From Flavipsychrobacter stenotrophus (GTDB lineage Bacteria; Bacteroidota; Bacteroidia; Chitinophagales; Chitinophagaceae), in contig NZ_PPSL01000001.1 in NCBI RefSeq assembly GCF_002954265.1, forward strand, positions 930,001 to 994,000: DNA of 64,000 nucleotides. Reading direction: 5' to 3'. Within the stretch, counting starts at the first letter, position 1, and each line of letters starts with the position of its first letter. The notes under the pieces were generated by a model, which had not been told where the DNA came from, made no database searches, and worked only from the letters and a program-made list of their open reading frames with translations. Position numbers and translations under genes: made by a program. Shown piece after piece: positions 51,545-61,438 of this stretch.

Positions 51545-54500
51545 TTATTTAACTGGTTGAACATCTATTATATTTCCACTTTGTGTGCTTGGCCCTCCAG
51601 GAACTCCCGCTGGAAGTATGTTTAGAAATTTTGCTGTAGTATAATCATTCAAATGGCCTGCAATTCCTCTACCTGCTGGTTTCCCAAGTAAAGAGGCATC
51701 TCCCTTTTCTATTCTCTCCGTTGCGCCAGGATGTGCTTCTGCCATTATGTCTTTCTCAATATCTTTACCTTGATTATGTGCAACATCCATTATTTGATCC
51801 GGCGTTAAAATCGTGGATGTTCGAACTGGATTACTCCTTTCTTTAATAAAATGACCAATCAGCGCGGCTTGGAATTCCGGGTAGGAGATTGCGCTGTTAA
51901 GATCAGCCATATCAACACTGTTCGTCCAATAGTCATCATAAGGTACAGCGGGCAGTTGTGTTGCACTTACGTTTAATGTTACAGGTTCAATATTGGCCCC
52001 CCCATCAATTGTCTCCATTACTATATTTCTCAGATGTGTACTTGTAGGACCACTAGATACATTTACAACAGGTGTTTTTTGAGCCGATGTACTACCATCT
52101 ACATATTGAATTTCATATGCATAACTAAGAGTGCCATTAACATCTTTAGTAATATTCAAACCCGTTAATATTGATAATAAATTAATAAATTGATCAGCAC
52201 CTGTTCCGGAAATATACATTTCCTTTCCATCTAAATCAGTAAACTTAATTGGACTATTTCCAGAAAATTGATATGGAGTGAAAAATGGGAATTTTTTACT
52301 CAGTGGGTCGACGCTTCCAAATCTTGCTATTCTCGTATCAAGCCCCCTCGCACCATAATCCAAATAATTCCCTACGCCAGCCCACTCGTTATCTTTCATC
52401 TTACCGTTAAAGCCATACTTATACTCATTATCACTGCTTATCTGAGAGACAGCCATTGTTGGTATAAATGCAAAGGTATCTAATTGTATGGAAGATATAG
52501 ATATCTGGCTGTGGGTGCCAAAATTCCTTATGGTGAGGGTAGCGGTGCCCGATAATGGCGCGTAGAAGCTTGTGGTATGGCCACCTACCGTGTTGATGGA
52601 GAATGTTGCCAAAGTACTACTTCCCTGTTTTAGCGTTGCCCCCCAGTTGCCCCCGGAGGTAACTGCAGTTACAGTAATAGTAAAGCCAGTATGAAGGCCG
52701 CTGCTTACCGGATGAATGATATAGGTGAGCCCACCTCCCGTGCTTGGGTCATTCAAAAGCAGCGGGGAACCTGAACTTGCTGTTACCCCACTTCCAAAGG
52801 GGGTTGCTCCGCCATCTGCCCAAGGTATTATTATAGTATGCAGCTGCGGTGCCAGCACTGTCTGCGTAACAGTGGTCGTATGCCCGCTGTTGTCGTCGAA
52901 GTAGCGGGAGGGCATCAGCATGCCATAGGGATAGTAGTCATTCATAGACTTGACGGCAGGGCTGTAGTCCAGTATGGCAAGGCTGTCAGTATGGGTAGTA
53001 TCGCCATTGCTCTGCCTTGCATCGCTTACTGTTGCCAGCACATTGCCCAGGTGGTCGGTCACCTCATACTGCTTTTGCCCGGTAAGATGGGCGGTTACCA
53101 GCTTGGTGGTAAGGGTATGTCCGTAAGGTTCCAGCTCATCATGCTTTATCACATCCTGATATTCCAGGCTGTACCATGGCTTGCGCTCCCAGAGCCGAAC
53201 AGTGTCGTAGATGCCGGTATAGTAGTCCCATCCCTGGCCCAGCTGTAGTGGCCAGTAGCCCTTTGTCCCCAGCCGTGCCGAGCCATACACTTCGTGCCCC
53301 GAAAGCGAGAACATACGGGTGTCGGTATTGGCAGATGGTGTTTGCGTGATAACATCGCGGTAGGTGGCGAGTATGTTGCCCTGCGCATCGTGTACATAAT
53401 AGTCCGTCTTCTTTTCTAATGTGGTGCCATTGTCGGCAGTCACAGTCTTTGACACCCTGTTACCCATGCCATCGTATTTGTAGCTAAGGGTATGCACTCC
53501 GTCCACATTGCGGGCACGGGTCACCTTGTTATACAGGTTCCACTCTATGCTGTCCTGCCCAGCCACCAGGTCTTTGGTGGTGTTGCCCGTAGGATCGTAC
53601 TGGTACATGGCTATGGTGCTGTCGGTACGGTACACTACATCCTGGAAGCCTATATTGGCTGCATTGTCGGTAAGCGATGACAACCTGTTGTCCATGCCGC
53701 TAGAGAAGTAGTAGTAATTAAAGCTATCCATCAGCTGCGGCCCAAGCGCAGGCGGCTTGGTAAAGGCATACCTGTTGAGCGTAAGCAGGTTACCATCCGG
53801 GTCAAAGGTGTAGTTGTTCCTGTATTCATCGGTAGGCGTTATGGTAGTGGTTGCAGCATCTATAGTTCCATAAGCAGTATTTCGCAGGCGGTTCATCTGG
53901 TCATACAGGTAATTGCGGGTATAACGCGGGAACGCGTGGCGCAGGCTGTCATTGGCATGCGCTATGGTCTGCCGGGCTATATTGCCGTTATACAGGTTCT
54001 TTATCTGCGGCTCTACACTTGTTATTACCGATCCGTTTATGGCCTTGTAGTCGTCCTTAAAATAGTTGAGCGTAAAGCCCACCGCATCATTGGCATTGAT
54101 GGTGAGGTCGCCATCGCGGCCCATGTCCAGCGTCTTATTGGTTGTATCGCCATTCACCGCCTTCAGCCACCCCTGTATTGTATAGGCATAGTCAAGCCCC
54201 TGCACCCTCAGGTCCCCAAATTCTGCACGGCCCAGCGGACCATGCTGGTAATACATATATTCAGCATCGCGCCGCCATATGTAGCCGTCACTGCTAGTCT
54301 CTACCTTGGTAAGGCGGTTATCATCGTCATAGTTATACCGCTGGTAATACTGGTCGGCAAAGCTGCGGTTATAACTGAGCATGTTTACCTTACCGCTTAT
54401 CAGGTCATAGTCATAGTCTATGCGCTTGTAGCGCTGCCTTACGGCATCCAGCACAGGAAAATCCTGGGTAAGCGTCTTTACGCTGCCTTCTATATCATAG

Positions 54501-57500
54501 CTGTAGTGGGTGGCATAGGTATAGTTGAGCAGGGCGCTGTCGGCCATATACAGGCTGTCGAAGTATTTCACCACTGCCACCCTTTTGCGCAGGTTAGTCT
54601 GCTGTTCCAGCCCTGCAATGGTTTGTAGGTTGGTAGCTTCGGTATCATATACTGTCACTACCACATCACGGCGATCCATGTGCTTATAATAATTGAAAAG
54701 ACCATCTAAATCATTTGCGTCAAACAGTGCAAACATGTCAGGCCAGTATGTATCTTCTTCACCTGTTTCTATTATCCTGTTTTGTTTGTCGTATATATTA
54801 TATGTCAGGCGTTGAGTGTCTGAGCTATAGGCAGAAGTTTGCTTATCATTTAAAGAAAAAATAAGTCTTCCAGCTGCGTCATAAAAATGTTCCACATTTC
54901 CACCATCTGGTGTATGCTGGTGGACAAGCTGGTTACGGCTATTATAATTATACTCATTGATTTTGTTATGGTAGGCATATACAGACCCGCTGGAATAATC
55001 ACGGTGTTCCCTGGCAGAGTTAACACTGTTAAGCAGGCTTGTATCAAGTGGCACAACACCTGCCGGCGATACTGTCTTGATCAGGTTGCCCGCCCGGTCA
55101 TAATAATAAAGCGTGACCCCGAACTGCTGGGTAAGATAGCCATGCAACAATTGCTCTTTAGATGAATCCCGAAGCTGAACCAGTAAAGAGTCGTATAACG
55201 CTGCGCGTGCTGAATCCATATAACTCTGGTAGTCGAGTTCGCCGTGCGCCACAGCTCCCCTCAGCAAGATCCGTTCACAATTATTAAAGGTGTCAGGCAT
55301 TGACAGCCCCGGATGGCTGGTCAGCGGGTTACCCAACAGCACGTCGCGTAGCCGGAGCGATTTTGCGAGTACATAAGTTGTCATACCCCTGGCATGTACA
55401 GTGAGCGTGTCCCCTGGTTTTTGCAGGTCAATAGTAAAATGCCTGAGATTGGTATCTGTCATGCCAAAATAAGCACTTGTCAAAAGGTATTGCGGATATG
55501 TCCAGACCGGCACCCAAGCAGGCATGGCAATATATGTATTCCATAAAGTGTCGCCCGCGCCAAAATACATATACCAGTAACTATTGTCGGCACAACGTAT
55601 TGCCAGTAGTGACGAATCCCCATAAATATCCATCACGCTGGTGTCGAAGAACAAATGCCCAACGCCAACAGGGTTATCATTCATTACACCAACTATCGTC
55701 TGCTGAAATATATCAATACGCTCGACAGTAGTATCGACCATGTATAAGTTCGTGACCAGGTTGGGGTTAAGAATATTGTTGTAAGTAGAGAGGCGACCGC
55801 TGTATGAAGGAATATTTGCATCAAGATATACAGCCTGCAATGCATCCAGAACCTCATAAGGAGGCAATCCCTGGTAGCCATACGCGTAATTAAGATAGTC
55901 AATTTTTTCAGGCCTGAAGAAATCTTCATTGATAGCGCTCTGATATGTGTTGTAATAAGCGATTCCTGCGCTAGGGTTGTTATAGATATAGCGCTGCAGT
56001 TCGTAAACATCTCTTGATATCTCCCAGGGGAGAGTGGTGCCGGGTATAGATTGAAGAGTATACACATCCTGCGCCAGATAGTGATTACCTACCCATAAAC
56101 CATATGTGCCACTGCTATTAATAGAAACAGTACCCCCGCTGCCAAACAGCGTTGCCGCAGAAGGAATAACCGTGCCCGGCGGAGCAAAAACATACCCTAA
56201 TAAACCGCCACTTGTCCCTACTGAAACATCAGTGAGTTTAGTCAGATTAGGCCCGGTGAATGTATCAATAAACAGTTTGTATTTCCATAAAAGGTTAAAG
56301 GGGACAATATCAAAATCAACGAAAATAGAAACGCTGCCTGTCCCGTCCTTAAAACGCAACAGGTAGTCAAATGCGTAATTTGTATCAAGGCGGTTGTAAC
56401 GCACGGTAAAAGTATCCGCATCATCATTATTGGCAAAACTTATCACGGAATATCCCAGGTACAAAGGCATAGCAATACTATCAGCCAATGCGCAACTTTC
56501 TATAAAATTCTCATACTGGTGCGTGCCAAATACTTTGCCCAGTTTGCGGTTCATAAAGTTCCGCAACATATCGCCATACAGCGGGTGGCCGGGGCCCCAT
56601 ACGTGGATAGCCAGCATGGAATCGTTGAACTCTTTGTACAAGGAGCGCATCTGTGTGCAGGGCACACATTCGGCAATAACATTGTCACCCGTGTTCAGCG
56701 TCTTTACCGTATCGCTCCAACCCAGCATAGAGCATACATTTACAGTAATACCACTCATGGTGTGCTGGTACCAAACAGCATCCGCAACAAAGCTGTATTG
56801 CTTTATCAGACCGAGTGCAGGTGCCGATGTAAGCGTATTGATGCAGGATACGTCATACACAGAAATGCTATCCCCCAGGCTGAACACGTTTCCGCAGCCA
56901 CCTACTCCCCTAAAATATAATTTCACAGTATCGGAAACACCCAGCGTATGGTCTTTATAAACGTAGAGTTTGTACAATGTGTCCGTTATGCTCCAATCTG
57001 CAAACATTTCTACATGGTCATGGCCTATTACATTGTATAGTTCCAGTTCCATCTCACTGGCAGCAATGTCAAGCGTATGAGGATATATACTACTTATGTT
57101 CCGAAGTGAGTTGAGGACAGCAGTTTTATTAAGAAATCCATTAAATGATCTGTAGAATGAATCAGAACGGCAATTCTGCCCTGAACTGAATGAAGGGCCT
57201 GCAAAATCGCAAGCAACGAGATAAGGATTACAGAAGTCGGTAAGGCTGGCGCCGCTCCTTAATATGGCATACCTTATTATCTCGGGCGTAAACCCTCCAT
57301 ACGCTACGGCATGTGCCGAACACATACTGTCGAGCGTGTTCCTAATTATGCTAAGCGTTATGGTGTCATTATTGGCACAGTTTACCAGGTGCGCCATAAT
57401 GTTATCTACACGGCCAAAGCACAGTACGGAGTCGGCAGCAGCACATATGGCCGTGGCACTGTCATGCATAACCAGCAGGAAAGTATCCATAGCGGTAGTG

Positions 57501-60500
57501 CCATAGCCCGGCATTGTGGCAAAAGCAGACATGAGCCATGGCGCATGTGCCATCCCGGTCCACGAAGAGTCAAGTAGGATGGGAGGAGTAAGGCCGCTTG
57601 ATGTCACAGCATTGTTGAAAACAGGAGTCGGCGTAAGAATCATACGAACATCAGCGCAATGTGCACAGCTATCGCCAGCGCCATTAATGACCAGGTCAAT
57701 AAAGCGCTGCCTGTTGATCATGTACATTCCGACCAGCTGATCGAAATATGCTTTTTTCACGAAATCATTGATAAGCAACCGGTTCTGTATCTCGTAACCG
57801 TAAATGTTATTGATACATTCTTTGTTCATGACCGAGTCTCCGCAACTGCAATAAACGGAAGAGTATAAAAATGAATCAAGCCTGATATGTCCGCCGACAA
57901 AATAAGCAAGAGAATCGGGCAGATAACCTGCGGAAATCATTAAAGGCACCACCGGATCCTGGCTGATAATGCTATCTAGGTAAAGTAAGTTGTAATGCTC
58001 CGCAATATGAAAATCATCAATTGCCAGCAACCTGGCGCCAAAGGTATCTGTAAAGCAGCGCTCCAACTTACAATACTCAGGGTGTAATGGTAATAATGCC
58101 TCGGCAATAGGATCCAGAGGGTCGAAAGTAGACGCAATGTAAATCTGCAAAAAGGAATCAGCTGACATTGTGCGCAGGTTAGTGTAAGTGATACCCGCTA
58201 CAGTGATTGTGTCCGGCAATGAAAAAGAGGTACAAGTATCCTGATAACGATACCTCGGATGGTATTCCAGATGGCCATTATTGCTTACCGTGTCATAGCC
58301 CATAATCGTAAATACCGAGTTTCCATTGCCAACCACCAAAGGGCCGGTCCAGTGTGCGCTCATACCGCCGTATTTTTCATACGGATGCAATTCGTACTTC
58401 AGCTCTTTTCTCCTGACAGTACAGTAATCATCCGGCGCCTTACATGGAAAATCCATTTCCTTTACTCTCTTTTTTATAAAATAGGGCTCAGAAAGCAAAC
58501 AAGAAAACGAACTATTGAGTGCCTGGTCAATGACCGATCTAATACTATCCTCCTCTACCGTTAATTCTTTATGCAGGGTATAATCACCTTCATCAAGAGT
58601 TGCGCTTATTACATTACCTACATAGGGAGCATATGAGGTAGAAATACCTGAATGGCTGATCACACTGTCGTCAGTAGCCACGGTGTCTCCGCATTGGTTA
58701 GTAACATAATAGTTATACTTCGCCCCGATACCAAGGAATAAGCTGTCACACACTTTTAATGGTTTAAAATCATACAGGTATTGAAATGTGACCGTTCCCG
58801 TTGTGGCGTTATGGAAAAAATCATTGTATATTTTAGTATGGTCGGTCCATGTTTGCCTTGCCCCACTTAGTACATCTTCATTATAGAAAACGGAATCCGG
58901 TGCATCTGCTGGTATAATTGCATGGTCTTCCGGCTTCCATCCCCTTCCGGACATTGCCGACAAGACCTGGTGCCCCTTGTAGTCCTTTACAGACAAGGAC
59001 ATCTGCATATTAGGATCCCTTGTCAGTACCTTATTATAAAAACTATGGAAGCCAATATTAACGCCGAAATACCGGTCTAGCTCCTTCTGCCCTGCACCCA
59101 CATAATAGTTGGAAATAATGTTGCTGTCGGCTATCTGTAACCTGGGGCCGGCACCGCCCTGTTTTTCCACCCTGTCATTTATTGCAGGGCTGAACTGTGT
59201 ATGCACCAATGGATAGCCTTCTGCGTCGGGAACAAATTTTTGCACGCCAGCGGTATCACTGTTTAAGCTGGAATAATATACGCTTGCCAGCGCGCCGGTA
59301 GCCAGCGGGGATAGCCTGGCATCGACAGGGCATGTATGCATTGCGGTATCAAAATCATCTGCCTTGTATGGCAGCGAGGTAGCCGAGTTCAGGTCGACAT
59401 CATGAACAAAGCCAAAGGCGTAAGACGAAACAGGGGTAGGCAATATCTTAATGGCTGGCCGCCCCTCAAAATCATAAATATTCTTTGTGACAATCAGCCT
59501 GTCAGGGGTACTGTTGAAACGGGTGATGCTTTCCCTGTTCTTCAACAAGCCATCGTAAAAACTGACCACATGCTTATACCTTCCCCCTTCCGCAAAACTG
59601 ATCGTGTACTGCCAGTTGAGGCTATCGCCCGTGTAAGGCGTACCGATATGGTAGAGGGCATCTGCATTCAGCGAAGCCAGGGTGCCATTATCCGTCGTGG
59701 AATACGACCAGTCGCTATATATCGGGTACTTGAATAAAATAGAATCGGGCCTTACCGTGCGCACCCTGTAGATAACATAGCCACTGGGATATGCAAGCGG
59801 AATCTTGTATCGGTTGTCATTGAGCCAGACGCGCGTACAGTTGTGGCTAAAATCATAGCTGAGGTCAGAAGAGGAAATAGTTGATCTTGTTTCAGTAGGC
59901 ACATCAGTACTATAGTCATCTACAAATGTCCATTCCAGTTCATAATTTAGTGGCGTGTATTGTATGACTGAAGTATCAGATGCCGCAAAATTAAAAAAAA
60001 CAGAAAGGTAATTTTTGTCAGGATGTGGGTCGGGAGTGATCTGCAGCGAAAAAGAATTCCCGTAATAGGGACCGTATGTTGCAGATATCTTGTCATACCT
60101 CTGGCTAAGTATAGAACTTTCAATATTATAATTGAAACGCATCGTATCGGTTAATACAGCGGGCGAAGGCGTACCCCCAATCGAAAAGGCATATATACCA
60201 GTAAGGATAACAACAGTCTTATAATAGTTGCTGAACTTGGCCAGGTTGATGTCCTGGTAGGCATTCAGTGGATCCATATAGCTGACATTGCTGATCGTCA
60301 AAGTATCATTGATGGTATTATACAGCGTTGTATCCGACATCGTATAATAGCCATGCAGCTCATAGGTAAGCTGGTAGGTATAGTCCAGCTGCTGTATCGG
60401 ATGTTTATTGTCGACCTGGAACTTTAGGAAAGAGTGCAGGCTCTTGAACTTGAGGCTGTCCCCCCATGTGGTAGGCCCTCCTATAAGCTTCGGCCACTCA

Positions 60501-60673
60501 TTACACCAAGTCGTGAGTGTCACAGGTAACCCTGACACAGCCAGGTCCCTCCCGGTAACGATACTCGAGGCCTCCGAGGTCTTATAATTAAATGTCTGCG
60601 CTTTTGCAGAGATCCCTGCAAAAGACAAAATAAAAATATTCAGCAAGAACGCTGCTGAACAAAACAGTTTCAT
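51545..60673 (-). CDS. Giant RHS-repeat polymorphic toxin-like protein
   Basis: A 3042-residue exported protein. The start at 60673 gives a signal peptide (MKLFCSAAFLLNIFILSFAGISA). The N-terminal about 1800 residues are unique and beta-rich. Residues about 1850-2700 carry RHS/YD repeats (YYDRAGNLIKTVSPAG, FYDAAGRLIFSLNDKQ, YDGMGNRVSK). The RHS core ends with YGARGLDTRIARFGSVDPLSKKFPFF and YQFSGNSPIKFTDLDGKE. After GKE come 225 residues of variable C-terminal domain (51545 to about 52228), the probable toxin, of unrecognised fold. An inserted beta-sandwich near 2500-2650 (WADGGATPFGSGV) interrupts the core. A second protein with signal peptide lies directly upstream. Confidence 0.9.
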   Translation of the reverse strand: MKLFCSAAFLLNIFILSFAGISAKAQTFNYKTSEASSIVTGRDLAVSGLPVTLTTWCNEWPKLIGGPTTWGDSLKFKSLHSFLKFQVDNKHPIQQLDYTYQLTYELHGYYTMSDTTLYNTINDTLTISNVSYMDPLNAYQDINLAKFSNYYKTVVILTGIYAFSIGGTPSPAVLTDTMRFNYNIESSILSQRYDKISATYGPYYGNSFSLQITPDPHPDKNYLSVFFNFAASDTSVIQYTPLNYELEWTFVDDYSTDVPTETRSTISSSDLSYDFSHNCTRVWLNDNRYKIPLAYPSGYVIYRVRTVRPDSILFKYPIYSDWSYSTTDNGTLASLNADALYHIGTPYTGDSLNWQYTISFAEGGRYKHVVSFYDGLLKNRESITRFNSTPDRLIVTKNIYDFEGRPAIKILPTPVSSYAFGFVHDVDLNSATSLPYKADDFDTAMHTCPVDARLSPLATGALASVYYSSLNSDTAGVQKFVPDAEGYPLVHTQFSPAINDRVEKQGGAGPRLQIADSNIISNYYVGAGQKELDRYFGVNIGFHSFYNKVLTRDPNMQMSLSVKDYKGHQVLSAMSGRGWKPEDHAIIPADAPDSVFYNEDVLSGARQTWTDHTKIYNDFFHNATTGTVTFQYLYDFKPLKVCDSLFLGIGAKYNYYVTNQCGDTVATDDSVISHSGISTSYAPYVGNVISATLDEGDYTLHKELTVEEDSIRSVIDQALNSSFSCLLSEPYFIKKRVKEMDFPCKAPDDYCTVRRKELKYELHPYEKYGGMSAHWTGPLVVGNGNSVFTIMGYDTVSNNGHLEYHPRYRYQDTCTSFSLPDTITVAGITYTNLRTMSADSFLQIYIASTFDPLDPIAEALLPLHPEYCKLERCFTDTFGARLLAIDDFHIAEHYNLLYLDSIISQDPVVPLMISAGYLPDSLAYFVGGHIRLDSFLYSSVYCSCGDSVMNKECINNIYGYEIQNRLLINDFVKKAYFDQLVGMYMINRQRFIDLVINGAGDSCAHCADVRMILTPTPVFNNAVTSSGLTPPILLDSSWTGMAHAPWLMSAFATMPGYGTTAMDTFLLVMHDSATAICAAADSVLCFGRVDNIMAHLVNCANNDTITLSIIRNTLDSMCSAHAVAYGGFTPEIIRYAILRSGASLTDFCNPYLVACDFAGPSFSSGQNCRSDSFYRSFNGFLNKTAVLNSLRNISSIYPHTLDIAASEMELELYNVIGHDHVEMFADWSITDTLYKLYVYKDHTLGVSDTVKLYFRGVGGCGNVFSLGDSISVYDVSCINTLTSAPALGLIKQYSFVADAVWYQHTMSGITVNVCSMLGWSDTVKTLNTGDNVIAECVPCTQMRSLYKEFNDSMLAIHVWGPGHPLYGDMLRNFMNRKLGKVFGTHQYENFIESCALADSIAMPLYLGYSVISFANNDDADTFTVRYNRLDTNYAFDYLLRFKDGTGSVSIFVDFDIVPFNLLWKYKLFIDTFTGPNLTKLTDVSVGTSGGLLGYVFAPPGTVIPSAATLFGSGGTVSINSSGTYGLWVGNHYLAQDVYTLQSIPGTTLPWEISRDVYELQRYIYNNPSAGIAYYNTYQSAINEDFFRPEKIDYLNYAYGYQGLPPYEVLDALQAVYLDANIPSYSGRLSTYNNILNPNLVTNLYMVDTTVERIDIFQQTIVGVMNDNPVGVGHLFFDTSVMDIYGDSSLLAIRCADNSYWYMYFGAGDTLWNTYIAMPAWVPVWTYPQYLLTSAYFGMTDTNLRHFTIDLQKPGDTLTVHARGMTTYVLAKSLRLRDVLLGNPLTSHPGLSMPDTFNNCERILLRGAVAHGELDYQSYMDSARAALYDSLLVQLRDSSKEQLLHGYLTQQFGVTLYYYDRAGNLIKTVSPAGVVPLDTSLLNSVNSAREHRDYSSGSVYAYHNKINEYNYNSRNQLVHQHTPDGGNVEHFYDAAGRLIFSLNDKQTSAYSSDTQRLTYNIYDKQNRIIETGEEDTYWPDMFALFDANDLDGLFNYYKHMDRRDVVVTVYDTEATNLQTIAGLEQQTNLRKRVAVVKYFDSLYMADSALLNYTYATHYSYDIEGSVKTLTQDFPVLDAVRQRYKRIDYDYDLISGKVNMLSYNRSFADQYYQRYNYDDDNRLTKVETSSDGYIWRRDAEYMYYQHGPLGRAEFGDLRVQGLDYAYTIQGWLKAVNGDTTNKTLDMGRDGDLTINANDAVGFTLNYFKDDYKAINGSVITSVEPQIKNLYNGNIARQTIAHANDSLRHAFPRYTRNYLYDQMNRLRNTAYGTIDAATTTITPTDEYRNNYTFDPDGNLLTLNRYAFTKPPALGPQLMDSFNYYYFSSGMDNRLSSLTDNAANIGFQDVVYRTDSTIAMYQYDPTGNTTKDLVAGQDSIEWNLYNKVTRARNVDGVHTLSYKYDGMGNRVSKTVTADNGTTLEKKTDYYVHDAQGNILATYRDVITQTPSANTDTRMFSLSGHEVYGSARLGTKGYWPLQLGQGWDYYTGIYDTVRLWERKPWYSLEYQDVIKHDELEPYGHTLTTKLVTAHLTGQKQYEVTDHLGNVLATVSDARQSNGDTTHTDSLAILDYSPAVKSMNDYYPYGMLMPSRYFDDNSGHTTTVTQTVLAPQLHTIIIPWADGGATPFGSGVTASSGSPLLLNDPSTGGGLTYIIHPVSSGLHTGFTITVTAVTSGGNWGATLKQGSSTLATFSINTVGGHTTSFYAPLSGTATLTIRNFGTHSQISISSIQLDTFAFIPTMAVSQISSDNEYKYGFNGKMKDNEWAGVGNYLDYGARGLDTRIARFGSVDPLSKKFPFFTPYQFSGNSPIKFTDLDGKEMYISGTGADQFINLLSILTGLNITKDVNGTLSYAYEIQYVDGSTSAQKTPVVNVSSGPTSTHLRNIVMETIDGGANIEPVTLNVSATQLPAVPYDDYWTNSVDMADLNSAISYPEFQAALIGHFIKERSNPVRTSTILTPDQIMDVAHNQGKDIEKDIMAEAHPGATERIEKGDASLLGKPAGRGIAGHLNDYTTAKFLNILPAGVPGGPSTQSGNIIDVQPVK

Positions 60674-60697
60674 ATGTCGGGCACCCATAAAAAATAT

Positions 60698-61435
60698 TTA
60701 TAGTTTTGAACTCAATTTGTAACTATTGTATTTTTTTAATGTCAGCTTACTATTATTCACAACAAAGAAATTATCAATGCCATATTCAACCGAGGCATCA
60801 GCATCACTGAAATGCGAACAAGCAATGGTATTGGTTGTTCCCTGTTTATTGCCCGGGGCTGATCCTTGCTCGGGAAAGAATGTCACCATGCTATACCTGA
60901 ATAGTTTTTTATGCCCTTCATCATAGCCAAGCTGGATGCTCCTGATAGCATAATTGGCAGGAAATGAAAGTTCAATATTTATGGTATCATTACTCTTTTT
61001 ATAACTTTTCATCAAAGCCCGCTTCATTACAACAGAGTCAAGGAAAACACTTAGGGCATTGTTCTGGAACATTTGTTTTTCCATCTCATGCCTGTACTCT
61101 TTGCTCAGATGCTTTTCATTATTTCTAATAGCTATCTCTTTCTCAGTATGGTCTGCCTGATAGCTCCACTTGTCGGTGTAAATAATGGTCTGCAGGTCAT
61201 TGTCGTTGTACAATTCATGTCTGTTGTTATCTACATACACATGCCCATTCAGTTTTTGCTTGCTGTTATCGGGAAAAATGAAGGATACTGTATAGTCATA
61301 TTTGATCCGACTGACATCCTTCAATCCCGCTAGTATATTTTTCAATACGTCTTTCCCGTCCTTGCTTTGTGATGATGCAAACAAGGGCAAACAGATAAGT
61401 GCCAATAAAAACCTTCTACACAATTGTTGTCTCAT
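60698..61435 (-). CDS. Exported LolA-like protein of the RHS locus
   Basis: A 245-residue protein with a signal peptide (MRQQLCRRFLLALICLPLFASS). The mature part recalls LolA-fold proteins or related beta-half-barrel carriers (ISRIKYDYTVSFIFPDNSKQKLNGHVYVDNNRHELYNDNDLQTIIYTDKWSYQAD). It lies between the two giant proteins of the locus, 24 nt before the RHS start, and so probably is part of that operon. It may help export or fold the RHS protein; this is inference. Confidence 0.7.
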   Translation of the reverse strand: MRQQLCRRFLLALICLPLFASSQSKDGKDVLKNILAGLKDVSRIKYDYTVSFIFPDNSKQKLNGHVYVDNNRHELYNDNDLQTIIYTDKWSYQADHTEKEIAIRNNEKHLSKEYRHEMEKQMFQNNALSVFLDSVVMKRALMKSYKKSNDTINIELSFPANYAIRSIQLGYDEGHKKLFRYSMVTFFPEQGSAPGNKQGTTNTIACSHFSDADASVEYGIDNFFVVNNSKLTLKKYNSYKLSSKL

Positions 61436-61438
61436 ATG

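Noticed and set aside
53936-54628. A 230-residue plus-strand frame inside the RHS gene
   Set aside because: It mirrors the GC-rich repeat-coding strand and has no start signal or domain; a shadow of the RHS frame.
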